Shown one piece after another: positions 15,676 through 24,392 of a stretch of 27,885 bases of DNA. A model generated the notes under the pieces. The model was not told the origin of the DNA and did not search any database. It saw nothing but the letters and a program-made list of their open reading frames with translations. The DNA comes from a virus, in the IMG/VR virus record IMGVR_UViG_3300020468_001699, positions 1 through 27,885 of that record. One strand, given 5' to 3'. The first letter of the stretch is position 1, and each line of letters opens with the position of its first letter. Position numbers and translations under genes: made by a program.

Positions 15676-16524
15676 TTACAAAATAATTTCTTTACCCTCA
15701 CCAAAATATCTTAAATAATCAATATTAGAATAATCATACCCACTTAACCTATAATTTGTCCAATCCCCAGCGTAAGGTCTTTTTACATTTATACAGCCGG
15801 CGATCATATCTATTCCAGCACCAACATCTAAAAAAACAGAGTTAGGTTTCCACTCAGAAAATTTATGAAGTATACCACTTTTAGCATGACCAATTCCAAG
15901 TAAAAATATTTTTGAGGTTGATTTTTCTAACTGAGGTCTGATCACATTTTCTAGATCATTTAAATTATCAGCAGCAAACTTCTGAGGAAAGTAAATGTAA
16001 TCATTAAATTTATTTAGTTTTAAATAATCTTGATACTGTGAATGAGTCATTAGTTCTTCAACCAATAACATTTTTTCTTTAGCTCCGATCAATCCAATAT
16101 CATCAAATGTTTTTGTAAACCATCTATTTCCCACAAGACCATAACCATATTCTGCTGGATAGTCTACATCTCTACCAATTACTTCGGAAAACATTTGTAT
16201 ATTTTCTGGATATATTTCACATGTATAAAAGTCACATTTTTTAGAACCATCACGATGAGCTTTTAAATCAATTTGATCGTAAGATAAACTAAGAGCTCTG
16301 TTACCAGGTTTAGCACTTCCCACTTCACTAGCATTTAAAAATCTATAGTCACCATCACCAAATTTATAGAAAGTAACACTCTCTGAATCATGAACCAACT
16401 GTTTTATGTGAAATTTAAATTGTTCTAATCCCTCTTGAAATTGTGGAAATGTATTTGGATTGTTAAAACAATTATGTTGATCTAAATTTATGGTGTTTTT
16501 TATTTTATATAAATCTAAATACAT
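15676..16524 (-). CDS. Possible GT-D-fold (DUF1792-like) glycosyltransferase
   Basis: This 282-residue protein has FYKFGDGDYRFLN at 52-64, close to the RFGDGE motif of the GT-D fold described for DUF1792-type streptococcal glycosyltransferases, although the third acidic residue here is Asp rather than Glu. It also has LLGIGHAKSGIL (208-219) followed by VFLDVGAGIDM (230-240), a Gly-rich half that suits a second nucleotide-binding-like lobe. The assignment rests on these two blocks only. An unknown family or a transferase of another fold remains possible. It sits between methyltransferase genes, consistent with glycan assembly. Confidence 0.45.
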   Translation of the reverse strand: MYLDLYKIKNTINLDQHNCFNNPNTFPQFQEGLEQFKFHIKQLVHDSESVTFYKFGDGDYRFLNASEVGSAKPGNRALSLSYDQIDLKAHRDGSKKCDFYTCEIYPENIQMFSEVIGRDVDYPAEYGYGLVGNRWFTKTFDDIGLIGAKEKMLLVEELMTHSQYQDYLKLNKFNDYIYFPQKFAADNLNDLENVIRPQLEKSTSKIFLLGIGHAKSGILHKFSEWKPNSVFLDVGAGIDMIAGCINVKRPYAGDWTNYRLSGYDYSNIDYLRYFGEGKEIIL

Positions 16525-16526
16525 AA

Positions 16527-17096
16527 TTAATCTACCTTATATATTTTGTGTGATACTGTTTTACTAAAAACAATCTTTCCTGGGAATACGTTTTTACCAC
16601 CATGTGACTTATCAAAAAGATGAACTTGTGTAAGCTCTTTTGGAATTGTTACATTAGGATTTTGAATTGGATCAGAAATAACGATGTACTTACCATGCTT
16701 CATCATAAAGTTTAATAAGTTCATTACTTTATCATCTTTAAAACCTTTACCATGTAACGTATTATGTAAAGTTATACAATCAAACGATTTGTGACCAAGC
16801 AGTTTTTGATTATTAATAACACCATTAAAAGTACCTTGATAAATATTAGAATCTTTATTACCTAAAGGATCTATACCATAAGCTTCAATTTTATAATTTT
16901 CATTACATAGTTTCACAAATTGTCCTTCACCACAGGCTATATCTAATATTAACTTTACTCCTAATTTTTTTAACCTACTGACACACTTGTTAAAAAATAC
17001 CACATCTCCATATGATTGCTTCCAACGTATTTGATTTTTGGTAAATTCAAAATCAGAATGCACCTTACATAAAAAGTCTTTAACATCTTTTTTCAT
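16527..17096 (-). CDS. Class I SAM-dependent methyltransferase
   Basis: This 189-residue protein shows motif I as LILDIACGEGQFV (49-61) and an acidic residue ending the second strand in YGIDPLG (73-79, D76). Later strands include FDCITLHNTLH and KYIVISDP. This is a minimal class I fold without extra domain. It probably methylates a sugar or a lipid/peptide acceptor in the island; the acceptor cannot be read from sequence. The gene starts ten bases after the radical SAM gene ends and is not overlapping. Confidence 0.8.
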   Translation of the reverse strand: MKKDVKDFLCKVHSDFEFTKNQIRWKQSYGDVVFFNKCVSRLKKLGVKLILDIACGEGQFVKLCNENYKIEAYGIDPLGNKDSNIYQGTFNGVINNQKLLGHKSFDCITLHNTLHGKGFKDDKVMNLLNFMMKHGKYIVISDPIQNPNVTIPKELTQVHLFDKSHGGKNVFPGKIVFSKTVSHKIYKVD

Positions 17097-17105
17097 AATA
17101 TTTTA

Positions 17106-18110
17106 TTATGATCGCACTCTCCATTCACTTTCAAAATTTTGCATACTTCTTAATTTATGTCTGACATCGTTAGAAACCGCAACCCCATCATCACATCTAT
17201 TACATATATCAGTTTTACCTTTCATGATTCTATTCTTAAAATTATTTGTCTCAAATATATCAGGATAGTCCATGATTTTTAAATTTCCTAATGGCTCTTC
17301 TAAACCATAATCTTGACAACACAATTGAACTGTGCCATCTGGAAGTAAAACATTATGTATTATTCTTTGACACCAATTGTTTTCCCATAATAGTTCACCA
17401 GTAAGTTTACCTAAATTACCAGCTCTAGAATTTAAACCTCTGTTTTTGTAACCTATTGCTCTTATCCTATCACCAGCATAATCATTTATTTCGGGATGTA
17501 GATCGGGTAATTCTTCACCAGAATGGGTGTGAAAATGTTTAGGGTGGTCAGCATTGATCTTAGCTTTAATCATATGATCTAAGATATCTAAGTATTCATC
17601 AGTTATATCTTTACCAGTTTTACTTTTTTGTTTTTTACTAGTCCTACCTATGTTCTCATAGTAAGTAGCAGACGGTAGATGAATATTAAATTCCTTAAAT
17701 CTGATATTTTCTAATCTTTTAATGATTTCAGATGTCAATCCTACCAATGTGGTGTTACATAAAATTCTATGACCTTTTTCAAATACATGTTCCATCATAT
17801 CGATACACTGAGGATTTTCAAATGCTTCTGTGTAGCCAGTAAAATGCACATCTACTTGAGTTGGTATTGTTGACAAACACTTCTTAAAAGTATCCAACGA
17901 CATCATGGTATCTCTATTCTTATCCCTTTCAAGATATTTGTGTAGGAGTAGATTTTCAACAACATCCAAATCTTTCGTGTCATCAAAATGTTTTTTCATG
18001 ACAGCGTTGTGTAGATTGTTGGTGTAGTTTCTTATCAGTTTTGTTTGTGGGCAATACTCACAAACATTAGAGCAACCAATTTTAGTAGTAACTTCTAAGA
18101 TATATTCCAT
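17106..18110 (-). CDS. Radical SAM protein with C-terminal cysteine cluster
   Basis: This second radical SAM enzyme (334 aa) has C13-x3-C17-x2-C20 (CSNVCEYC). The C-terminal part contains VQLCCQDYG and DICNRCDD, a Cys arrangement like a SPASM or related auxiliary cluster. An EVTTKIGCSNVCEYCPQT opening matches proteins that usually act on peptides or nucleotides near sugar genes. It differs clearly from the radical SAM protein at 12640, so this is a second subfamily rather than a recent copy. It lies between the aminotransferase and methyltransferase genes. Confidence 0.85.
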   Translation of the reverse strand: MEYILEVTTKIGCSNVCEYCPQTKLIRNYTNNLHNAVMKKHFDDTKDLDVVENLLLHKYLERDKNRDTMMSLDTFKKCLSTIPTQVDVHFTGYTEAFENPQCIDMMEHVFEKGHRILCNTTLVGLTSEIIKRLENIRFKEFNIHLPSATYYENIGRTSKKQKSKTGKDITDEYLDILDHMIKAKINADHPKHFHTHSGEELPDLHPEINDYAGDRIRAIGYKNRGLNSRAGNLGKLTGELLWENNWCQRIIHNVLLPDGTVQLCCQDYGLEEPLGNLKIMDYPDIFETNNFKNRIMKGKTDICNRCDDGVAVSNDVRHKLRSMQNFESEWRVRS

Positions 18111-18112
18111 GT

Positions 18113-19264
18113 TTATAAATAGTATTCCTCAATCCATTTGTTTACCCAATAGATTACGTAATCAATATCCTCTTCAACCATTCTATTGTGAACTGGTAAA
18201 GATATTAACTTAACCCACTCTTGTTCACAGACAGGATATCGTCTATCTTGTTTTATGGGACCATATTCGTACAGTGGTTTGAAATGCACTGATGTATGTA
18301 TTTTCTTACTAGCAAGATAGTCTATTAAATCATCACGTGTTGTTGAGGAATGACCACTACCATCGGGAGCCACATTCCAAATCTTCTGTGGTAATTTAGC
18401 ACAATAATACTGAACGGTTTCTGTATGATATGGTCTTTCTATAATTGGATGTAATTCCTCATTATATCTTTTTTGCACATGTCTACGAAATTCTAGATTA
18501 GCAGGTAACTTTTTCATCTGCTCTAAACAGATAGCAGCCATAATATCAATCATATAATATTTGTAACCAAGTAAATCTACTTGATAATCCCAAGCATAAC
18601 CTGGTTTACCACTAGCACCACTAGCTCTACTCCATGTCGAGGATACTCCGAACCAAGTCATCTCTCTACATTTCTCAATCAAGTCCTTATCATTACTTGT
18701 AATCATACCACCATCACCACAAGGCATTGTCTTGACTGCTTGAAACGACCAAACTGCACAGTCACCACCATGTCCAGCACCTGGTGTGTAGCAACTATGA
18801 GCAGTATCTTCAAGAATAAATCCACCAAATACCTTTCTCAAGGCTTCCCAATCACAAGGTACACCAGCTTGATTCACAGCTATCATTACCTCACTATTTG
18901 GTTTCTTATACTTCTCTACATCTTTTGGATCTATACACATTGTATCTGGTAGTACATCAACTATATTAGATGTAAACCCATTCCATAAAGGCACCATAGC
19001 AGTTGCTATAAAAGATATAGCAGGATTTATAACATCAATGCCTTTAAACCCCATAGCTTTCATAACTAAGTCTTGTCCATGAGAAGCACTTGTAACAGCC
19101 ACTGCATATTTGTGACCAACCATCTCCGCAAACTTCTCCTCAAACTCAGCCACTTTAGGTCCTTTACCCCACCAACCACTTTCAATGACCTCTTGTAATG
19201 CCTGTATTTCTTCTTTACCACCTTTAGGTCCTAAAACAGGTAGCATACTTTCTCTAATCTTCAT
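18113..19264 (-). CDS. DegT/DnrJ/EryC1-type sugar aminotransferase
   Basis: This PLP enzyme of 383 residues would transfer an amino group to a keto-sugar nucleotide. Family marks: SGWWGKGPKVAEFE (29-42), VTSASHGQDL (57-66), LEDTAHS with the PLP-pyridine Asp (D153), and SFQAVKTMPCGDGG with the Schiff-base Lys (K178). Length and block order are normal. It could act on the product of gmd (GDP-4-keto-6-deoxymannose) to yield a perosamine-like sugar, by analogy with RfbE/Per enzymes of the same superfamily; this link is inference. The start codon lies exactly at the stop of the upstream gene. Confidence 0.92.
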   Translation of the reverse strand: MKIRESMLPVLGPKGGKEEIQALQEVIESGWWGKGPKVAEFEEKFAEMVGHKYAVAVTSASHGQDLVMKAMGFKGIDVINPAISFIATAMVPLWNGFTSNIVDVLPDTMCIDPKDVEKYKKPNSEVMIAVNQAGVPCDWEALRKVFGGFILEDTAHSCYTPGAGHGGDCAVWSFQAVKTMPCGDGGMITSNDKDLIEKCREMTWFGVSSTWSRASGASGKPGYAWDYQVDLLGYKYYMIDIMAAICLEQMKKLPANLEFRRHVQKRYNEELHPIIERPYHTETVQYYCAKLPQKIWNVAPDGSGHSSTTRDDLIDYLASKKIHTSVHFKPLYEYGPIKQDRRYPVCEQEWVKLISLPVHNRMVEEDIDYVIYWVNKWIEEYYL

Positions 19265-20250
19265 TATAACTCCTCGTAAAAATCTAAAAATTCATCAAAC
19301 AATTCTTGAACTGGTGAATCATACAATTCATAATTTTTATATTTATCAAAATTTTTAAAATGTTTAAAATCCATTAAATCTTTTTCCCAACCTAATTCTA
19401 ATCTAAAACCCTCTTGTTCAGTTTGTTGAGTAAAACTAGGTGTATTTACAAAGAAAGGGACAACGGCGGCTCCACTAGCACCATAAATACTACACTTTGT
19501 ATTTTTTAGTATTGCTAGTTGTCTTTCAAGAGAGTCTAAATCATCTTTTTCCAATTCAAAATCCATTATATTACTTTGTAAATCTTTGAATAGTTCATGA
19601 CTAGCTAAACCCACAGAACCACCCCTACTTCCTTGTGTTTTTATTGATAAGGAAATTATATTGACATTCAATTCATCAATTAATTTTTTGGTAAACACAG
19701 GCCAATTATCAGGATTCCAATCAAGGTAACACACTTTTCCATTTCTAGTTCTAGTTCTAGCCATTAAAAATATAGTGGGATTATCATTGTCAAAATAAGA
19801 ATCAATTTGATTTTTAACTTCTTCTTCTATCTGAGAATCAACATCGTAATGAACATATTCTCCAAATGGATAATCTTCTAAGCACCTTTCTCTGGTAATC
19901 GGAACATCACCTGGTTTGTGTAATACTACATCGGTATACCCTTTACTCTTAAAATCTAAACAAATTTGATTCACATAGTCCATAAATGAGGATGGGATTA
20001 TATCACGACCATTGACATGTTCTCCATAGGTAGCTGGAAATTTTAATGTTTTTTCTAACTCAATGGGATGTGGGATATACTCATCTATAAAATCTTTGTA
20101 AGCAACACCTCTACCACCAAAACCTAAATGAACAGAGTGATAATCACTATAATTGTCGTTTCTTATTTTCCTACACTCAGGATTCCACCAACTTAGTTCG
20201 TAACTAAACTCACCAACCCAAGGACCAAATATTATAACTTTATCACCCAT
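19264..20250 (-). CDS. Putative GT-B-like glycosyltransferase
   Basis: This protein of 328 residues opens VIIFGPWVGEFSYELSWW, a pattern found in GT-B-like proteins of sugar clusters (G-x-F/G-E-L). A late Gly-rich loop, IYGASGAAVVPFFVN, is placed like a donor-binding turn, followed by an acidic-aromatic tail (VQELFDEFLDFYEEL). No DxD is seen. I cannot name the family with certainty; the position between aminotransferase and reductase genes is the main reason for a sugar-related call. Short overlaps on both sides indicate a single transcript. Confidence 0.45.
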   Translation of the reverse strand: MGDKVIIFGPWVGEFSYELSWWNPECRKIRNDNYSDYHSVHLGFGGRGVAYKDFIDEYIPHPIELEKTLKFPATYGEHVNGRDIIPSSFMDYVNQICLDFKSKGYTDVVLHKPGDVPITRERCLEDYPFGEYVHYDVDSQIEEEVKNQIDSYFDNDNPTIFLMARTRTRNGKVCYLDWNPDNWPVFTKKLIDELNVNIISLSIKTQGSRGGSVGLASHELFKDLQSNIMDFELEKDDLDSLERQLAILKNTKCSIYGASGAAVVPFFVNTPSFTQQTEQEGFRLELGWEKDLMDFKHFKNFDKYKNYELYDSPVQELFDEFLDFYEEL

Positions 20251-20941
20251 CTACTTCCCTCATAATATTATTAAGTTTATCTAAATTCATTGTGACATTA
20301 CCAGGAACAGGAAACTCACAATGATTCTCTTCAACATTTTCTTTAGTTTGCTTTGCTAATTCATACATTGATATTTTTTTACCACCTACATTCACAATAC
20401 CAGCAATATCATTATCTATAAGTTTGGTTAATCTTTTTGTCTGTTTTTGTACGTAGTCAAAATTTCCAATTTGATTTATCCAAGCCCCATCGTGTGGAAA
20501 AGGTTCACATTTGTGTCCCATTCTACTTATGAGATAATTTTTTGAAAAACTTTCAATGTATCCATCAGCCAATAGTTTCGTGTAACCATACCAAGTATTA
20601 CAATGTACTGGTACACCTTCCTCTGTAACATCATCCTCACTATAAGTATATAAATAATCAGTTGAAATCTGTACTAATTTTTTATCCAATCTATTTATCT
20701 CTTCAACTAATTTTACAACAAATTTATAATTAACTTCCACCATAGAATTTTTATCTTTTGAATAGGTGTCGGTATTAGCGATACAATTAACGACTACATC
20801 GTGAGAATTTTCCTTAATGAGTGATATTAGAGAAAACATATCTACTTTATTTTTTCTTCTGCTGATATAGTCCCATTGGTTTTGCTTTACCAATTCTCTA
20901 CCCAACAAACCATCTCCTAAAACTAAGACTTTACTTTCCAT
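20243..20941 (-). CDS. RmlD-like NAD(P)-dependent sugar reductase
   Basis: This short-chain dehydrogenase reads VLVLGDGLLGREL at the dinucleotide site, VVNCIANTDTY, ISTDYLY and WYGYTKLLADGY with the Tyr-x3-Lys pair, all typical of dTDP-4-dehydrorhamnose reductase relatives. It would reduce a 4-keto sugar nucleotide. At about 232 residues it is somewhat short compared with the usual 290-300, with a reduced C-terminal substrate part. The ATG at 20941 is preferred over that at 20956, as it places MESKVLVLG directly before the fold. Its substrate might be the gmd product, giving a GDP-rhamnose-like sugar; this is inference. Confidence 0.75.
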   Translation of the reverse strand: MESKVLVLGDGLLGRELVKQNQWDYISRRKNKVDMFSLISLIKENSHDVVVNCIANTDTYSKDKNSMVEVNYKFVVKLVEEINRLDKKLVQISTDYLYTYSEDDVTEEGVPVHCNTWYGYTKLLADGYIESFSKNYLISRMGHKCEPFPHDGAWINQIGNFDYVQKQTKRLTKLIDNDIAGIVNVGGKKISMYELAKQTKENVEENHCEFPVPGNVTMNLDKLNNIMREVDG

Positions 20942-21887
20942 TTTTAATTTCACCATATATTTTTAATATACCACTTCTAACAGACTCATGTGAAAAACAC
21001 TTTTTATACATCTTGTAAGAGTAATCCCTTACATTTTTTCTATACTCTGAATCGGACTCTAACTGTATTATTTTAGAGACTAAGAAATTTACATCAGTGC
21101 CAACTAATTCAGGAAATAACACACGGTGACTATCGTTACTACCACCAACCATTATTGTTTTTAAAACAGTACATTGAACACTTTGCACACCACCCATTTT
21201 AAAACCATCGGTGCTTAACATGTATTTTGAATCTGACCAAGCATCTATAAAGTTTTGTAAACCTCTAGGACCATCGTAATAGACTGGTCTTAACTTCACA
21301 CCACTTTCTAATATTTTTTTTATTACGGAATTATTGTTACGCCCCATTCTTCGATCTATTTTTTTGTTGTAATCAAAAATAGTGGATTTCTTTTCACGTT
21401 TGTATTTCTTCTGTAACGTTTTGTGGTTTACTGGTTGAGATATAACACAATATTTTTTTGGTACAATACACCCCAAAGATTTAAATATATCTTCTGGTGT
21501 ATTCCAATAAGGATGAGTATACGCATCTGTATTTTCTATGATATAATTACGCACACGAGGATTATTATTCCAATACTCTTTATACATACCTATAATAACG
21601 GCATTTGGATATAATTTACGTAACCTATATAAATGTTTTTTATCACACTCTATAGCAGCAAAAATTAGGTCAAAATCTTCTTTTGGATATAAACCCCACG
21701 GAGAATTTAAATCAATGTAATGACCATCAAATAATTCAGGAAAAGTCCAAAAGCTTGTGTAAGGTAAATCAGTGTGAGTAATGTCTTCATCATCCGAGTA
21801 ATTAATATATCTACCCCCCTCACAATAGTAAGATGGTTGAGAAGAATTATCAGATGCTACAGCAAATTTAATATTATTCGACATCAT
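20931..21887 (-). CDS. Putative GT-B-like glycosyltransferase
   Basis: The protein has 318 residues and no DxD motif. IIGMYKEYWNN and KLRPVYYDGPRG are followed by a group-1-like C-terminal pattern, WSDSKYMLSTDGFKMGGVQSV (split here at its variable middle), VLKTIMVGGSNDSHRVLFPE and a helical end. This order fits a GT-B nucleotide-sugar lobe, though less clearly than in its neighbour at 21874. The two genes overlap by 14 bases. Assignment is tentative. Confidence 0.5.
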   Translation of the reverse strand: MMSNNIKFAVASDNSSQPSYYCEGGRYINYSDDEDITHTDLPYTSFWTFPELFDGHYIDLNSPWGLYPKEDFDLIFAAIECDKKHLYRLRKLYPNAVIIGMYKEYWNNNPRVRNYIIENTDAYTHPYWNTPEDIFKSLGCIVPKKYCVISQPVNHKTLQKKYKREKKSTIFDYNKKIDRRMGRNNNSVIKKILESGVKLRPVYYDGPRGLQNFIDAWSDSKYMLSTDGFKMGGVQSVQCTVLKTIMVGGSNDSHRVLFPELVGTDVNFLVSKIIQLESDSEYRKNVRDYSYKMYKKCFSHESVRSGILKIYGEIKNGK

Positions 21888-22884
21888 CTAATCCTTTTAA
21901 CACATTGTAAAAATGTAACACTAAATTTTTTGTGTCATATATCTCAACAAATTTTCTTCTAAAATTTTGAACTAATCTATCTCTGATATTTTCGTAATCG
22001 GATAAAACATAATCTATCTTTTCTTCTAAATCTGACCAATCATAATTCACTGCTACATATGTTTCATCATTCTCATATATAAATGGTTTTGATAAAATGT
22101 AACTCATATCAGGTTCAATTAAAACAGAACCTAACATAGCAGACTGTACATCTCTTGGATTCATTTCACCAAATCCAAATGGTGACATCACGATTTTAGA
22201 CTCTGACATTCTCTTAAAGTATTCGTCCATTGAAACTTTTTGACCATTATTCAATCCTATAAAGTTATACCTGTTACTTATTATTTCTAATAAATTTTTT
22301 CTGTGTAAATCATAGTAATCTGTTTGACAAAGATTGTGCTCATATACTTTTTGTTTACTTGGATAACCAAACATACAAGATATATCATATTTTTTTTCAC
22401 TGAAACTATCAAACCATTGTGGAGTCATTGTGGATAACCAATTACAACCAGTTAGTTTCATCTTAGGTTTAAGTTCATCAATATCTGGTACTGAATAATC
22501 TCCTTCTCCCCAATACATCCTACCATTAGCCCAACTTTGTTTGTATAAATCAAAATCTTTAAGATAACTATTTTTTAAAAACAAAGTCGCATTAGATTCT
22601 CTGAAAACATCTATTGTCCCAATCAAGGTTGTAGCATCTTGACCATCTACAATAATATAATCACCTGTAATTTTTGATACAAACTCTAATCCTTTATCGA
22701 TGGATTCTTGAAGTGGTTTCTTCTTATCTATGATACTAGCTTGACCAACAAAGGCGTAATCATAATCGTCTGATAGGGTAAACTCTATACCAACATCTTT
22801 AAAAGTATTATAGGCAGTCATAAAAGGCCTAAAAGTGGTTTCATTTCTGTGAATGTGAGGTTCACATAATTTTATTTTTATCAT
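21874..22884 (-). CDS. GT-B-like glycosyltransferase, paralogue of 8940-9953
   Basis: This 336-residue paralogue of 8940-9953 has SPFGFGEMNPRD at 234-245, LIEPDM at 255-260 and YDWSDL at 281-286, at the same residue numbers as its twin. Additional shared blocks are MKLTG-x-N near 142 and G-D-Y...DG-x-D near 74-83. The N-terminal halves have diverged, suggesting different acceptors. The stop overlaps the next gene by 14 bases and its ATG falls one base after the epimerase stop. Both copies lie within the sugar island but 12 kb apart. Confidence 0.65.
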   Translation of the reverse strand: MIKIKLCEPHIHRNETTFRPFMTAYNTFKDVGIEFTLSDDYDYAFVGQASIIDKKKPLQESIDKGLEFVSKITGDYIIVDGQDATTLIGTIDVFRESNATLFLKNSYLKDFDLYKQSWANGRMYWGEGDYSVPDIDELKPKMKLTGCNWLSTMTPQWFDSFSEKKYDISCMFGYPSKQKVYEHNLCQTDYYDLHRKNLLEIISNRYNFIGLNNGQKVSMDEYFKRMSESKIVMSPFGFGEMNPRDVQSAMLGSVLIEPDMSYILSKPFIYENDETYVAVNYDWSDLEEKIDYVLSDYENIRDRLVQNFRRKFVEIYDTKNLVLHFYNVLKGLDDVE

Positions 22885-23757
22885 CTAAGCTAAGATTTTT
22901 TTTATATAATCTGGTAAATTTTTATTTGGTTTCCAACCAAGCATATCAGTTAATTTTTTATCAGTACATAAGGTAACTTCATATTCACCCTTTCTAGGTG
23001 GAATATATTTTCTTGGATAACCATTGAACATATCAACTATTTCATTCATAGAATAATTTCTTCCACGACCTAATTCAAAAGTCTCACCACTAACTTTATC
23101 AATATTTTCACCACATTTAATTAACCCATCAACAATATCATCTACATGAGTAAAATCTCTTCGTTGTTCTCCAGTGCCTGTAATGGTTAAAGGTTCACCC
23201 TTTTGATATTGATCTAACCAAATTCCTATAACAGCAGAGTAATCACTTCCTAGTATTTGGTGTGGTCCGTATACATTGTAAAACCTACATATCACAGCAG
23301 GTAATTCATATACCTTATTATACAACTCTACTAGTTGCTCACCACAATATTTAGACCAGGCGTAAGGACTGTCGAATACACCATGATGAACAGAACTTGA
23401 ACCAGCATAAACAATCACAGAATCATTAACTCTAGCATAATCTAATATGTTTATTGTTGACACAACATTATTTTCTATACTTTGTTTTGGATTAAGTAAT
23501 GATGGTTGAATTCTAGCTAAAGCAGCCAAGTGATATATACAATCTAATTTTTCTATCCGCATTGTTGCTAACATCTCTTCAATTGGTAAAATGTTAGATG
23601 ATAAATCATAGTCCCAATACTTACATCCATCAATATGATTTTCTTCTGTACCAGTACAGTAGTTATCAATTGACAAAACTTCGTGACCTTCACTCACCAA
23701 TCGTTTTATCAGATTAGTACCAACAAAACCAGCACCTCCTGTTACTAATATCCTCAT
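22885..23757 (-). CDS. NAD-dependent nucleotide-sugar epimerase/dehydratase
   Basis: This extended SDR protein of 290 residues has GGAGFVG at 7-13, IYHLAALA at 74-81, a Ser-rich GSSSVHHG at 119-126 and the Tyr-x3-Lys pair in YAWSK (132-136), followed by RFYNVYGP and RRDFTHVDDIV. These signatures place it with UDP-glucose 4-epimerase, UDP-glucuronate epimerase and dTDP-glucose dehydratase relatives. The exact reaction cannot be fixed. Its C-terminal part (YIPPRKGEYEVT) matches substrate-pocket positions of the superfamily. It is tightly linked to its neighbours, with a four-base overlap at the upstream end. Confidence 0.88.
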   Translation of the reverse strand: MRILVTGGAGFVGTNLIKRLVSEGHEVLSIDNYCTGTEENHIDGCKYWDYDLSSNILPIEEMLATMRIEKLDCIYHLAALARIQPSLLNPKQSIENNVVSTINILDYARVNDSVIVYAGSSSVHHGVFDSPYAWSKYCGEQLVELYNKVYELPAVICRFYNVYGPHQILGSDYSAVIGIWLDQYQKGEPLTITGTGEQRRDFTHVDDIVDGLIKCGENIDKVSGETFELGRGRNYSMNEIVDMFNGYPRKYIPPRKGEYEVTLCTDKKLTDMLGWKPNKNLPDYIKKILA

Positions 23758-24392
23758 ATTTTTATTCCACTTATCTCTTCATTATAAAATTTATTCTGTT
23801 CCACTTGTTTTTCAATTGTCTTTGGATGTAGGATACAGAATGGTTTATCAGTTGGTAAAGTAGCATAAGTTTTGTAACCAGTTATCTGTTCATGAACTTT
23901 CTTTTCCCATCTTATATTTGGTCGGTTACGAAATATCCTACCTTGCCAATCAGGAAAGTTTACCCATCCATTTTCATCTAATCTGTATCCATACATCCTA
24001 CAATGTTCTTCTGTTATTCCATCAACTGTATTTATCCTTGGTAGATAAATCAAATCAATACCTTCATTACCATCAATAATAGCATGAACATTTCTAATCA
24101 TCCAACGACTTATCATTTCATCGGCGTCAAGATTGAAACTATAATCACCACTACCCATGTTTTTCAAATAGTTTTTTTGTGAAGCAAAATCACCCAATAA
24201 ATTTCTCTGTTCAAATACTATATCATATGTTGATACATAAAAATCTAATATCTGTTTGGTCTTTTCATTATCAGAGTAATCATCTAGGATAACAATCTCA
24301 TCATCCATGTGTTTCCACTTAACCAAAAACTTTAAGAGTTTTTCTAAAGTCTTGTCTTCATTGTGAACTAATATAGAATAACTTATTTTCAC
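23754..24392 (-). CDS. GT2-family glycosyltransferase (WaaE/KdtX-like)
   Basis: This 212-residue GT-A enzyme reads ISYSILVHNEDKTLEKLL, VILDDYSDN (34-42) and NLDADE (87-92, DxD). FRNRPNIRWEKKVHEQITG is typical of the WaaE/KdtX branch, whose members add a glucose-like sugar to a lipid-core or protein acceptor. It is a compact one-domain form. Start and stop are coupled to both neighbours by ATGA overlaps. Confidence 0.85.
   Translation of the reverse strand: MKISYSILVHNEDKTLEKLLKFLVKWKHMDDEIVILDDYSDNEKTKQILDFYVSTYDIVFEQRNLLGDFASQKNYLKNMGSGDYSFNLDADEMISRWMIRNVHAIIDGNEGIDLIYLPRINTVDGITEEHCRMYGYRLDENGWVNFPDWQGRIFRNRPNIRWEKKVHEQITGYKTYATLPTDKPFCILHPKTIEKQVEQNKFYNEEISGIKI

Noticed and set aside
18581-18952. 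123-codon open frame on the plus strand
   Set aside because: It lies wholly antisense to the well-conserved DegT aminotransferase, and its translation is rich in Ser/Thr/Ile with no recognisable domain. All real genes here are on the other strand.
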